Virus record (IMG/VR): IMGVR_UViG_3300020193_000026
Location: 1-56,048 of that record
Source: a virus
Strand: one strand, 5' to 3'
Length of the DNA: 56,048 nucleotides
Shown here: one piece after another, positions 23,761-30,919 of the stretch
Numbering within the stretch: position 1 is the first letter of the stretch
Layout: every line of letters starts with the position of its first letter
Notes under the pieces: model-generated
The model's input: the letters and a program-made list of their open reading frames with translations, nothing else
Told to the model about the DNA's origin: nothing
Databases searched by the model: none
Program-made: the position numbers and the translations under genes

Positions 23761-26649
23761 ATGGCAGATAAGTTCCCAAATATCCCAGGTATCACAGTAG
23801 GTATCCGTGACGGCAGCCTTCGTCCAGAAGCAGCTCCGGCCGGCCCAACTGTTGTCGTACTCGGCACAGCAAAGAAGGGTCCTTCTAAGAATGCAGCAAG
23901 AACCATTTCTGGTAGCTCTGCTCTATCAAGATTCGGATTAAGTGGCACCTTAGGACGCGGCCTCGTCGAGGTCTTCCAGGGGGGAGGCGATAACGCTCTA
24001 GCGTTCCGTGTTCTCGCTACAAAGGCTAAGCTTTCACATATCGGCGACATCACAGGCGAAGGTGGCTATGTCGTAGAGACTGTAGGTGAGGGCTCTGACG
24101 CTCTCGCCAAGATCAGTGTCCTTTACGATAACGCAGACGACATCCTGAAGGTCTTTGATGTTGCTTCGAGCCAGCTTGTGTATTCGAATGACCCAAATCT
24201 TCCCGTCAACCTCGGCGTTGTTGAGGTAACGGGCGAGAAGGCCGTCGACAATCCTTCTGGTAGCATCGGAAAGGCAATCAAGCTTCGCACCGACGAGAGC
24301 CTCCAGCGTGCGACACGTTCGGGAGATGATGTCCTCACCATCGTTGCAGGCAGCAATCTGTCCCTGTTGAGATTCGACGAAACGTCGAATCCTTGCAAGG
24401 TCCAGGTTCTCAGCGGCCTGAGTGGCGCCACGAAGAAGATCGCTGTTCATTTGGCAACTGCGGCAGAATTGGCTGCTAGCGCCTACAACAACGTCGCCGG
24501 TACCCTCACAGCAAATGCTGCCGGTCAGTCAGACATCGACGGAACTGCAGTGGTGGTGAATAACAGAATCTTGGTTAAGAACCAGGCAGCTCCGGCCCAG
24601 AATGGTATCTACACTGTGACGACTGTCGGGGCACCCGGGGTTGCCCAGGTTCTGACAAGAGCTCCTGACGCTGCTGCTGCTGACGAATTCTCTGAAGGAA
24701 TGTATGTCGAGGTTACCGCCGGTGCCACGAACAGCGGAAACGGCTACTGTCTGACAACCGACGCACCAGATGACGGGTATGTCCTCGGGGTGACAGCTCT
24801 GACGTTCGCCGAAATTGACCTAGACCCAGACAACTGGCTGGTCGAAGCCAATGTGATCGCAGTCAATACTGCCAATGGTACGTTCGACATTGATAGTACC
24901 GTAAGCGCAACTTCATTCCCAGCAATCCCGCACAAGGTTCGTTTCATCAGCAGCATTAGCGGTCAACGTGCCGACAAGATCCTGCACAACAGGCTATTCC
25001 TTCTTGAGGCAGACGCAGACAATGCTGGAGTCCAGCCGCTGATTGTGCTTCCAGGTTCGGACTTCAACGGCCTTCCAAAGGTCAGCAATGATTTTGGTTT
25101 CGCTGTCGATGTTGAAGATTCGGAAGGTGTTCTGGCTCTAGAAGAGGTGTCCCCTGCAAAGATGAACATGTTCGAGGCGATGGAAGACGCCTTCTTGGCA
25201 CTGGAGGCAACTGAGTTCTCTGTCATCGTCATACCTGGCGTGTACGCAAACGATCCGGCACTCGACGGCCTGACTTCGGGCGCAACAGCACTTCCAAGTG
25301 CCGCTCTCAGCGGGATCGATAAGGTCAATACAATCGCAGGTTTTGCTGATAGAGTAGACGTAACATTCGATGTCGGCGCTCGTAATGCCGCAGTTGTCGT
25401 TCTTGAGACTGGTGGACGCGGTGCCTTCTGGGCAGTATTTAACACTCTTCAGGGGGCAGGCTTCGGTGAAAACCTTGTTGAGGGCGAGTTGGTTCGTACG
25501 GCTCGTGTCTTGAACTGGGCAGAAGATGCGGATGATGAGACTGTCCTTAGACTCTTCTTTGACCGCGATCTGGGCTTCTCTGTTGATGACAACGGTGTCG
25601 TGGTCGGAAGCAATGAGCCAGAGATGACTGTATATCAGACAGACCTTCTCTTCTACCATCGTGCAGTCGAGGTCGACGGTAAGCTTCGTCACATGTGGTA
25701 TCCTGAGACTTCAGATGAAGACGGCTTTACGTACAATGAGGTCAACTTCGCTTATCGTCTCGCTAGATTCTGTCAGGAGATGACCGAGAACGAGATTGCC
25801 ATCAACGGTGTCATCGGTGTTCGTCCTCCGACGAACCACTTCAGCTCCGCTGCTTTGGCGCAGTGGATCGGAAAGTCGCCAACCTTCTTCGAGGGAGACG
25901 TTAACGTGAATGGCACGGGTCTGTTGGGCAACAAGTTTGTCGCCGGCCTATTGATGGAGGACAACTCGCAGTTCGACCCTGGCTACAAGGCAACTGAGTC
26001 CGGAGAACTCGATGACGAAGAGATCTTGCTCGATGCCAACAACTTTGAAGTTGATATGGGCAAGTTCTTGAGCACGGTCGCAACATGGCCAATCTTGAGC
26101 AATGAGGCAGACATCTCGGGTCTAGGCTACATCAACTCTGGAGCTGCAGTCTACGCAGGCTTACTTGCCGGACTTCCTTCCTGGAGAGGCGCAACAGCTA
26201 AGTTTGTCGGTGGCCGTGGAATCCGACTCGCAATGAAGCTCGCAAAGCGTCATCAAGATTCTTTAACAAAAGCGCGCTATGTTGTGTTTGATCAGCGGCC
26301 AGAGGGTGTAATTGTAGTAGACGCACCCTCTTCTGCTCTGCCAACCTCTGACTTCACACGCAATATGACAGTGAGGTTGGTTTCTGAGGCAGTCAAGATT
26401 TGTCGCGATGTCTCTCGTCCGTTCCTTGGCGACCCACTCAGCGGGATCAAGAAGGCCGGTCTAGAGACAGCCCTTAAGAAGGGTCTGTCGGATCTGCAGA
26501 GAGCTTCTGGTGGCGCCCTCGAGGCATTCGACCTGAGCCTTACACAGACTAAACTGGATAAGATTCGCGGCACTGCAAAGTTAACCCTAACACTACAGGT
26601 CATCAATGAGCTACGTAAGATCTCTGTAGACGTTGCTCTTACTCAGTAA
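23761..26649 (+). CDS. Tail sheath protein with an inserted fibre-type domain
   Basis: 962 aa, contractile sheath subunit. The N-terminus (FPNIPGITVGIRDGSLR, then VVLGTAKKGP) and the C-terminal half (EIAINGVIGVRPPTNHFS, the RGIRLAMKLAKRHQ region, the final TAKLTLTLQVINELRKISVDVAL) are typical of myovirus sheaths. Residues about 224-357 are an insertion (VHLATAAELAAS, ILVKNQAAPAQNGIYTVT, LTRAPDAAA) homologous to residues about 89-215 of the fibre protein at 17600. It would decorate the outside of the sheath. The size exceeds the usual 480-660 aa of sheaths partly because of this insert. It starts behind AAGGAG and shares the codon style of the capsid gene. Confidence 0.92.
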   Translation: MADKFPNIPGITVGIRDGSLRPEAAPAGPTVVVLGTAKKGPSKNAARTISGSSALSRFGLSGTLGRGLVEVFQGGGDNALAFRVLATKAKLSHIGDITGEGGYVVETVGEGSDALAKISVLYDNADDILKVFDVASSQLVYSNDPNLPVNLGVVEVTGEKAVDNPSGSIGKAIKLRTDESLQRATRSGDDVLTIVAGSNLSLLRFDETSNPCKVQVLSGLSGATKKIAVHLATAAELAASAYNNVAGTLTANAAGQSDIDGTAVVVNNRILVKNQAAPAQNGIYTVTTVGAPGVAQVLTRAPDAAAADEFSEGMYVEVTAGATNSGNGYCLTTDAPDDGYVLGVTALTFAEIDLDPDNWLVEANVIAVNTANGTFDIDSTVSATSFPAIPHKVRFISSISGQRADKILHNRLFLLEADADNAGVQPLIVLPGSDFNGLPKVSNDFGFAVDVEDSEGVLALEEVSPAKMNMFEAMEDAFLALEATEFSVIVIPGVYANDPALDGLTSGATALPSAALSGIDKVNTIAGFADRVDVTFDVGARNAAVVVLETGGRGAFWAVFNTLQGAGFGENLVEGELVRTARVLNWAEDADDETVLRLFFDRDLGFSVDDNGVVVGSNEPEMTVYQTDLLFYHRAVEVDGKLRHMWYPETSDEDGFTYNEVNFAYRLARFCQEMTENEIAINGVIGVRPPTNHFSSAALAQWIGKSPTFFEGDVNVNGTGLLGNKFVAGLLMEDNSQFDPGYKATESGELDDEEILLDANNFEVDMGKFLSTVATWPILSNEADISGLGYINSGAAVYAGLLAGLPSWRGATAKFVGGRGIRLAMKLAKRHQDSLTKARYVVFDQRPEGVIVVDAPSSALPTSDFTRNMTVRLVSEAVKICRDVSRPFLGDPLSGIKKAGLETALKKGLSDLQRASGGALEAFDLSLTQTKLDKIRGTAKLTLTLQVINELRKISVDVALTQ

Positions 26650-26661
26650 GGAGTTTAGTCA

Positions 26662-27321
26662 ATGGCAAATTCGCAACTCAGCAGCCAGTTTATCAGATCA
26701 TACAATAGCTTCGGCGGTGTCGATATTCGTGCTGTATTTGGCAATAAGGTAATTGGCACGCTCCAGGGCATCTCCTGGAGCGTAACCCGCGAGAAGGCTC
26801 CCATCTATACGATGGGAGATCCTGACCCTCGAGCTTTCGCCAGAGGAAAGCGTGGTATCGCTGGTTCGTTGGTATTCATCCAGTTTGACCGCCATGCTCT
26901 GCTCCATGAAATGGAGTTGACAAAGTTCTGGGCAGACAAGGACAGCCTGCGCCCCGACGGTCATCTTGACCCAACCATCTCACCTCTAGACCAGAGCTCT
27001 AGTAATAAGCCAGGTGCTACGGCATTCGAGGCTGAGACAAGCTTTGGCCAGCCTGCGAACCCACGGGATGACCAGGTCTCAACTAAGCCTTGGTTCTCAG
27101 ATCAAATTCCTCCGTTCGACATCACACTTGCAGCAGCCAACGAGTATGGTGCGGCAGCAACGATGCGTATCTACGGCGTAGAGATCCTGAACGAGGGCTC
27201 GGGTGTCTCTATCGACGACATTGTCCTAGAGCATCAGATGACGTTCGTCTGTCGCACAATTGATCCATGGCGCACGCCCCATCCCCCATTCGTAGACCCT
27301 AACGATAACAGTGTTACTTGA
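26662..27321 (+). CDS. Tail tube protein
   Basis: 219 aa. It follows the sheath by 12 bases with an AAGGAG site, the usual place for the tube gene. Pattern: FIRSYNSFGGVDIRAVF, then a strand with KAPIYTMGD, then GIAGSLVFIQFDRHALL, and a C-terminal PPFDITLAAANEYGAAATMRIYGVEIL. The same framework recurs in the next two proteins. This is the tail-tube fold, forming hexameric rings around the DNA channel. It is followed by a strong terminator, suggesting that sheath and tube, the most abundant tail products, are transcribed above the level of later genes. Confidence 0.87.
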   Translation: MANSQLSSQFIRSYNSFGGVDIRAVFGNKVIGTLQGISWSVTREKAPIYTMGDPDPRAFARGKRGIAGSLVFIQFDRHALLHEMELTKFWADKDSLRPDGHLDPTISPLDQSSSNKPGATAFEAETSFGQPANPRDDQVSTKPWFSDQIPPFDITLAAANEYGAAATMRIYGVEILNEGSGVSIDDIVLEHQMTFVCRTIDPWRTPHPPFVDPNDNSVT

Positions 27322-27349
27322 CATATAAAAGGATCTTCTGTAATTGAAA

Positions 27350-27386
27350 GGGTGGGTTCCGTCAGGGAACTCACCCTTTTTCTTTT
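27350..27386 (+). terminator. Rho-independent terminator after the tail tube gene
   Basis: GGGTGGGTTCC and GGAACTCACCC form an 11-pair stem (one G-T pair) with a five-base loop, followed by TTTTTCTTTT. It starts 28 bases after the tube stop and ends 11 bases before the next ATG. This also shows that a TTG reading of the next gene, which would translate the hairpin, is wrong. Confidence 0.95.
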
Positions 27387-27397
27387 CTGGAGACCCG

Positions 27398-28060
27398 ATG
27401 GCCGATCCAACCTTCCAAGAGAGCATCTTTTCCCCGTCATATAATTCGTATGCAGGTACGGATATCCGCGCAATGATATCCATGCCAGCGGCAAACGGCC
27501 TAGATCCTATCCTCAAGGTCTTGCCCAATCTACAAACGATTTCGTACAGCATCTTTCGCGAGAAATATCCGGTACGCGCTCTTGGTCATGTTGGCGAAAA
27601 GGGGCGCACACGAGGAACTCGTACCATCGCCGGGTCGATGGTTTTCACCGTCTTCGACCGACACGTCCTCTTCGATATGTTGCGAAGAAGTCCAGGGGAC
27701 ATGAATACGAATGCAGTCTCGGCTGCCAGCCTCGCCGATCTTTCTTATGTGATGGTAGATCAGCTTCCGCAATTTGATATCATTATTCACTTTGCTAATG
27801 AGTATGGTCACGCCTCTGAGTTGGTAATCTTCGGGGCCGAAATTTCTGCTGAAGGCCAGGTCATGTCTGTTGAAGATCTTATTACAGAGAACACGGTCCA
27901 GTATACGGCCACCCATATGGCACTTATGCGCCCAGGTGGTTACTTCTCTGCCCAACAGTCACCTACGGAATTCAACGATAACTTCACATCTCTTATGAAC
28001 AAAGAAGCTTCACCAGCAATGGAAGCGCTTATTCGTAAGACTCGTAATCCTTACAGGTAA
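27398..28060 (+). CDS. Second tail-tube-fold protein (tube initiator/baseplate tube)
   Basis: 220 aa from the ATG at 27398, which has GGAG five bases upstream. The reading frame is open to a TTG at 27344, but that would run through the terminator, so the ATG is chosen. It is related to the tail tube: YNSYAGTDIRAMI, KYPVRALGHVGEK, RTIAGSMVFTVFDRHVLF, LPQFDIIIHFANEYGHASELVIFGAEI. Myoviruses often have baseplate-proximal tube-like proteins (as T4 gp54/gp48) that start tube polymerisation. A similar role, or a second tube layer, is inferred. Confidence 0.83.
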   Translation: MADPTFQESIFSPSYNSYAGTDIRAMISMPAANGLDPILKVLPNLQTISYSIFREKYPVRALGHVGEKGRTRGTRTIAGSMVFTVFDRHVLFDMLRRSPGDMNTNAVSAASLADLSYVMVDQLPQFDIIIHFANEYGHASELVIFGAEISAEGQVMSVEDLITENTVQYTATHMALMRPGGYFSAQQSPTEFNDNFTSLMNKEASPAMEALIRKTRNPYR

Positions 28061-28065
28061 GACAG

Positions 28066-29340
28066 ATGGCAGACAGACATGGCGAAACATTTAGCTTAAG
28101 TCAGGTCGATTGGGACAGGCTGACCCCACAACAGAGAAATCAGGTAAGATCTGCGAAGACTCTATCAATGGCCAGGATGATTGCATCTGCTGCGGCACAA
28201 AATAATAGGGCCGTAGACGCAGCCAGAGCCCAAGGTGTTACAAATGGATACTATGAGGCTACTGTCTCAAACGGAAACGTTTCAGATGTAGTTGCCAGAA
28301 ACATTACTCCAGACGAGACAGTAAGTCGTTCAAACCCTCGAAGGCCAACCCCAGAAGCATCTACAACCCCCACCCCCACCAATCCAGCCCCGCCTCCTAG
28401 AACCATAAGCAGAGACAGTTCAGCACGGTTGTCCGCTGAACAGCAAACACAGGTAGACGCGGTCCTGGCCGCCGTGGACCAAAGCCTCACCCTCCCTTCG
28501 TCGTCCCTAGAAGACTTCGCAGTCACAAGCAAGGCGATAGAAAACATCTCCTCGAGAAGCAACCTAAGAGGAGCACAGTCTTTCGAGGAATGGCAGGCTC
28601 AAGAAGAGCGTGAGCGCCAAGAGGAAGTCGAAAGGCTAAGCAAGAGAGCTGCAGCCGCATACGTCCCACAATACTATAGCGGCACACAGGCTCAAATCTA
28701 TTTTGACGATGTCCTTGTTGACGAGATTGTCCAGATCCAATACGCAACAGCAACTAACAAGATGCCAATCTACGGGTATGCGTCAGAGCTATTCGATACA
28801 GTGGCTAGTGGGAATCTGCTTGTTCAGGGGAGCTTTGTGATCAACTTCATCGAGGCAGGGTATTTGGCGATTATTGCTGCGGCGATGCTTGAAAGGAAGT
28901 TCGGGGCCAATGCCATTGGACGAAGGTCGGAGCGTCGCTGGGTTGACGCCAAACGAAGAGGCGCACTAAACTCAAGACTGGAAGTGACGACAAGACCCAC
29001 AAGCATTCTCACCCCTGGTTCTTATCTAAGTAATCAAGCAATCAACCAAGTACGCGGACTTGGGAACAAGGAGTTTAGAGAGCTAGCAAGAGAACTAAAC
29101 ATCAACAAATTGAGCAAATCAAATCAATACTCCGGAACCCCAGAGGGATACGCCTCCAGGTTTGACTTAATGGCCCCATTCGACATATATCTTGTTCTCG
29201 GAGATTATACAGACCCAAATGCAGACCATACAGTCCGTAAACTAAAGAATGTCCACTTGACAGGACAATCACAAACAATTATATCTAGTGGTGAGCCTGT
29301 GGGCGAGGTCTATAATTTTATAGCAAGGACAATTGAATAA
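28066..29340 (+). CDS. Third tail-tube-related protein, enlarged
   Basis: 424 aa. The N-terminal 190 residues are low-complexity and helical (Pro/Thr-rich stretch around residues 95-115, then charged heptads). After that the tube framework reappears: QAQIYFDDVLVDEIVQIQYA, KMPIYGYASELFD, LVQGSFVINFIEAGYLAII, then APFDIYLVLGDYTDP and a closing strand with ISSGEPVGEVYNFIART. An insertion lies between the two halves of the fold. The extension suggests a tail-tip, adaptor or inner-tube role. It follows the second tube protein by five bases. Confidence 0.8.
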   Translation: MADRHGETFSLSQVDWDRLTPQQRNQVRSAKTLSMARMIASAAAQNNRAVDAARAQGVTNGYYEATVSNGNVSDVVARNITPDETVSRSNPRRPTPEASTTPTPTNPAPPPRTISRDSSARLSAEQQTQVDAVLAAVDQSLTLPSSSLEDFAVTSKAIENISSRSNLRGAQSFEEWQAQEERERQEEVERLSKRAAAAYVPQYYSGTQAQIYFDDVLVDEIVQIQYATATNKMPIYGYASELFDTVASGNLLVQGSFVINFIEAGYLAIIAAAMLERKFGANAIGRRSERRWVDAKRRGALNSRLEVTTRPTSILTPGSYLSNQAINQVRGLGNKEFRELARELNINKLSKSNQYSGTPEGYASRFDLMAPFDIYLVLGDYTDPNADHTVRKLKNVHLTGQSQTIISSGEPVGEVYNFIARTIE

Positions 29341-29349
29341 AGGATACCA

Positions 29350-29838
29350 ATGAAAGTAACACAAAAGACAGCAGTAAACGAGTTTCTAGAAGTAGACGAA
29401 CCGGAAGTGAAGACGGAAGTTCCCGAAGAAGAGGAAGAAATCCTTGACCCATTGGATGCAATGGCTAGGCAGTTCCCAGATGCTCCGCCAAGAAAGATGG
29501 TAGAAGGTTGGAAGGAGCTATATGGAGACGTCTACGCCTTCGTCCCGGATCCCACATCTCTATATCTTTTGAGGCCACTCCGCCGTATTGAGCACAAGAA
29601 CATCGCCAAGGAGATAAGAGCCTTCTCTGATGGCCCAACAGCAAGAGAAGATCCTGCCCTGGTCGAAGAGATGATGCACGAGAAAGTTGTTATGCTTTGT
29701 CTGTTGCATCCCAGCGCGTCACCAACATTCCTTACAATGAGCAAGGCCGGATTGATGCCAACTCTGTTCAACCTCGTGATGGAGCACTCAAAGTTCCTCT
29801 CACAGCAGAAGGCATTGGAAGTTTGCTACAGACTCTAA
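29350..29838 (+). CDS. Candidate tail assembly chaperone 1
   Basis: 162 aa. An acidic N-terminus (residues 15-35, PEVKTEVPEEEEE) is followed by a helical domain with LRPLRRIEHKNIAKEIRAF and a Met/Leu-rich end. Small helical proteins between tube and tape measure are typically tail assembly chaperones, which coat the tape measure before tube growth. I looked for a slippery sequence joining it to the next reading frame and found none convincing. It starts behind AAAGGA. Confidence 0.76.
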   Translation: MKVTQKTAVNEFLEVDEPEVKTEVPEEEEEILDPLDAMARQFPDAPPRKMVEGWKELYGDVYAFVPDPTSLYLLRPLRRIEHKNIAKEIRAFSDGPTAREDPALVEEMMHEKVVMLCLLHPSASPTFLTMSKAGLMPTLFNLVMEHSKFLSQQKALEVCYRL

Positions 29839-29848
29839 GGAGAAACAA

Positions 29849-30097
29849 ATGAATCCCGATAGGAGATTTGTAAGAGCCTACAGAGGCTTTAAATGGACAG
29901 AAAAAATCTCATTCGAATGCCTTGGAGAGGGAGACGTGTTCTGCCTCTTTGAGGCAGACGGAGAGCAGGTTACGGGAGAAAAGGCCGGTAAGACCTTCAG
30001 GGTCTTTAGAGCCACAAGCTCTCCTCGCAAGGTAAGCGGTGTCTGGAGTATTGACACAGAGGTATATACTGGAACTGTCCCAGAGATCAGACAATGA
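29849..30097 (+). CDS. Small unknown protein in the chaperone region
   Basis: 82 aa, no family. It starts at ATG behind AAGGAG. A basic N-terminus leads into a strand-rich core (FECLGEGDVFCLFEADGEQVTG, FRVFRATSS), giving the look of a small beta barrel. The stop overlaps an ATG by the ATGA arrangement that opens a 23-codon frame. It sits between the two tail-chaperone candidates, so a tail role is likely. Confidence 0.7.
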   Translation: MNPDRRFVRAYRGFKWTEKISFECLGEGDVFCLFEADGEQVTGEKAGKTFRVFRATSSPRKVSGVWSIDTEVYTGTVPEIRQ

Positions 30098-30165
30098 GTC
30101 AATCAACTATCCCAACTGAAGGGCAGGTAAAGAAGACGACAAGAGACGTCCCTATCAGACGCTGA
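30094..30165 (+). CDS. Possible 23-residue peptide
   Basis: ATGA overlap with the previous stop opens a 23-codon frame, MSQSTIPTEGQ... ending IRR, which closes 22 bases before the next gene. Basic, no predicted fold. It could be a leader peptide that couples translation to the gene at 30188, or simply chance. Low confidence. Confidence 0.3.
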   Translation: MSQSTIPTEGQVKKTTRDVPIRR

Positions 30166-30171
30166 CCAACA

Positions 30172-30186
30172 CTGAGGTTCTCTCAG
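30172..30186 (+). promoter_or_regulatory. Small hairpin covering the ribosome site of the next gene
   Basis: CTGAG, loop GTTCT, CTCAG, ending one base before the ATG at 30188. The GAGG of the ribosome site lies in and beside the 5' arm, so the hairpin could hold initiation down unless upstream translation opens it. It is only five base pairs, and the effect is inferred. Confidence 0.35.
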
Positions 30187-30187
30187 A

Positions 30188-30919
30188 ATGCATTATTTAA
30201 CAAGCAAGGTAGCGAATTCGTCGCTATACCAAACTCTATTCGACGATGGCTACGTTGTTTGGACTCCCCTCCCCTGGTCAGAGTACAAAAAGCTTCGTGA
30301 AGCGCGCCTCATAAGAGGCGCCAGCCTAGACATCGACCTAGAAGAATTCGTATACAACAAGTGTGTCATCTTCTCCTCTTATGACGAGGAACCTCCAGCC
30401 GAATTAGAGTTAGAGGAGAAGATGCTTTTTATCGAAGATAGCCGCTTGGACCAGCCCGCTGGCGTAGTCGCAACGGTTGTCAAGTCCATCTTATATTTCT
30501 CTGGGGCCCTTAAAGCTGAGAATATCATTCAGCAATTAGATGCCCAGCGCGGAATTATAGACAACATAGAGGACCAACTAGTGGTCGCTATATGTCGAGC
30601 CTTTCCTTCCTATACGCCCGAGGATATAGAGAAGATGGAGTGGCAGACAGTTTTGAAGAGAGCCGCTCAGGCTGAAGCCACATTAATGGGCCGCATGATT
30701 GAACCTCCTTTCCGAATAGTTACTGAAGAGGATGTTGAGAGAGAGAAGCGTAAGCATAAGATCGACATTCAAAAGGAGATCAAGGAGATGACCAGAGAGC
30801 TGCAGGGCTTCGAGGACCCTCGTCAACTCCAAAAAGAAGCTGATCTTGCAAGGCAGGAGAGGCAATACGAGCAAGCCCAGCTGCGACAAGAATTCTTTAG
30901 GCAGAGAGGGATTAAGTAA
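30188..30919 (+). CDS. Candidate tail assembly chaperone 2
   Basis: 243 aa, mostly helical and charged, with a long Glu/Lys/Arg/Gln heptad region at residues 180-240 (KEIKEMTRELQGFED, ADLARQERQYEQAQLRQEF). It is immediately before the giant genes, where the second chaperone of contractile-tailed phages lies. It could equally be a baseplate or tail structural component. The start ATG is preceded by a small hairpin. It ends next to the ATG of the tape-measure candidate (TAAATG). Confidence 0.72.
   Translation: MHYLTSKVANSSLYQTLFDDGYVVWTPLPWSEYKKLREARLIRGASLDIDLEEFVYNKCVIFSSYDEEPPAELELEEKMLFIEDSRLDQPAGVVATVVKSILYFSGALKAENIIQQLDAQRGIIDNIEDQLVVAICRAFPSYTPEDIEKMEWQTVLKRAAQAEATLMGRMIEPPFRIVTEEDVEREKRKHKIDIQKEIKEMTRELQGFEDPRQLQKEADLARQERQYEQAQLRQEFFRQRGIK

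Noticed and set aside
27318-27346. TTGACA at 27318 as a -35 promoter element
   Set aside because: It overlaps the stop of the tail tube gene, the spaced -10 (TAATTG) is poor, and a terminator follows immediately, so it would not express the next gene.
29820-29870. Programmed frameshift joining the two tail-chaperone candidates
   Set aside because: The genes are separated by stops, an 82-aa gene and a 90-base gap, and I find no slippery heptamer followed by a structure in the overlap.
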